DNA from: Candidatus Methanophagales archaeon
GTDB taxonomy: Archaea > Halobacteriota > Syntropharchaeia > Alkanophagales > Methanospirareceae
DNA length: 5,202 nt
Direction: 5' to 3'
Assembly: GCA_023131215.1 (NCBI GenBank)
Contig: JAGLZV010000170.1
Coordinates: 1-5,202, forward strand
Shown here: positions 5,159 to 5,202 of the stretch, one piece after another
Layout: each line of letters starts with the position of its first letter
How positions within the stretch are numbered: position 1 is the first letter of the stretch
Notes under the pieces: generated by a model
The model's database searches: none
The model's input: only the letters and a program-made list of their open reading frames with translations
Told to the model about the DNA's origin: nothing
Position numbers and translations under genes: made by a program

Positions 5159-5164
5159 CCTCTC
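5159..5164 (-). promoter_or_regulatory. Shine-Dalgarno that decides the valS start
   Basis: GAGAGG at 5164-5159 directly abuts the ATG at 5158 but stands 6 nt from the in-frame ATG at 5152. Normal spacing favours the second ATG, shortening the protein by two residues. The remaining upstream DNA to the window edge is AT-rich and likely holds the promoter, but the exact box cannot be fixed. Confidence 0.55.
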
Positions 5165-5202
5165 TTTGATTCTCTTTTATTAGATTACTTTATTTGCTTT
5201 TA

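Noticed and set aside
1..5202. CRISPR array, rRNA, riboswitch or insertion sequence
   Set aside because: No regularly spaced direct repeats, no rRNA-like conserved blocks, no transposase frame and no terminal repeats flanking a gene were found.

Overview
The window is archaeal chromosomal DNA, most likely euryarchaeal (methanogen or methanotroph-like). Evidence: a Sec61-beta translocase subunit, an archaeal-type valyl-tRNA synthetase, a class II tRNA-Leu without an encoded CCA, a Clp1-type RNA kinase, and TATA-like boxes with short leaders. The exact genus cannot be fixed by reading alone. All genes lie on the minus strand, so the window reads biologically from high to low coordinates.

Layout along the minus strand. 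(1) valS (5152-2711), a full-length valyl-tRNA synthetase, followed by a T-rich stop region. (2) A small membrane protein gene (2621-2127) that seems frameshifted: a 58-codon segment in another frame (2226-2050) reads like its lost C-terminus, with an Sm-fold-like pattern. (3) A two-gene unit, sec61-beta (1961-1746) and moaC (1736-1272), 9 nt apart. (4) About 300 nt without a convincing gene (964-1271). (5) A tRNA-Leu(UAG) gene (963-291) split by a large intron (924-336). (6) A palindromic repeat (206-270). (7) The first 56 codons of a Clp1/Grc3-type P-loop RNA kinase, cut by the window edge (170-1).

The striking element is the tRNA. Its two exons (39 and 45 nt) assemble into a complete class II tRNA-Leu with anticodon UAG. 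They are separated by a 589-nt intron at the canonical position after base 37. Nearly the whole intron is a 187-aa ORF whose N-terminus resembles one LAGLIDADG unit and whose C-terminus is a winged helix. The two intron ends pair in an 11-bp helix next to a bulge-helix-bulge splice motif. The gene's ribosome-binding site lies in the 5' strand of that helix, and its last codons and stop form the 3' strand and run into the splice motif. This looks like a mobile, protein-coding archaeal intron in a tRNA anticodon loop. Such introns are well known in archaeal rRNA genes, whereas archaeal tRNA introns are normally tens of bases long.

Functionally the window is informational and housekeeping: tRNA charging (ValRS), a tRNA gene with a selfish-looking intron, RNA end processing (Clp1-like), protein export (Sec61-beta) and molybdopterin synthesis (MoaC).
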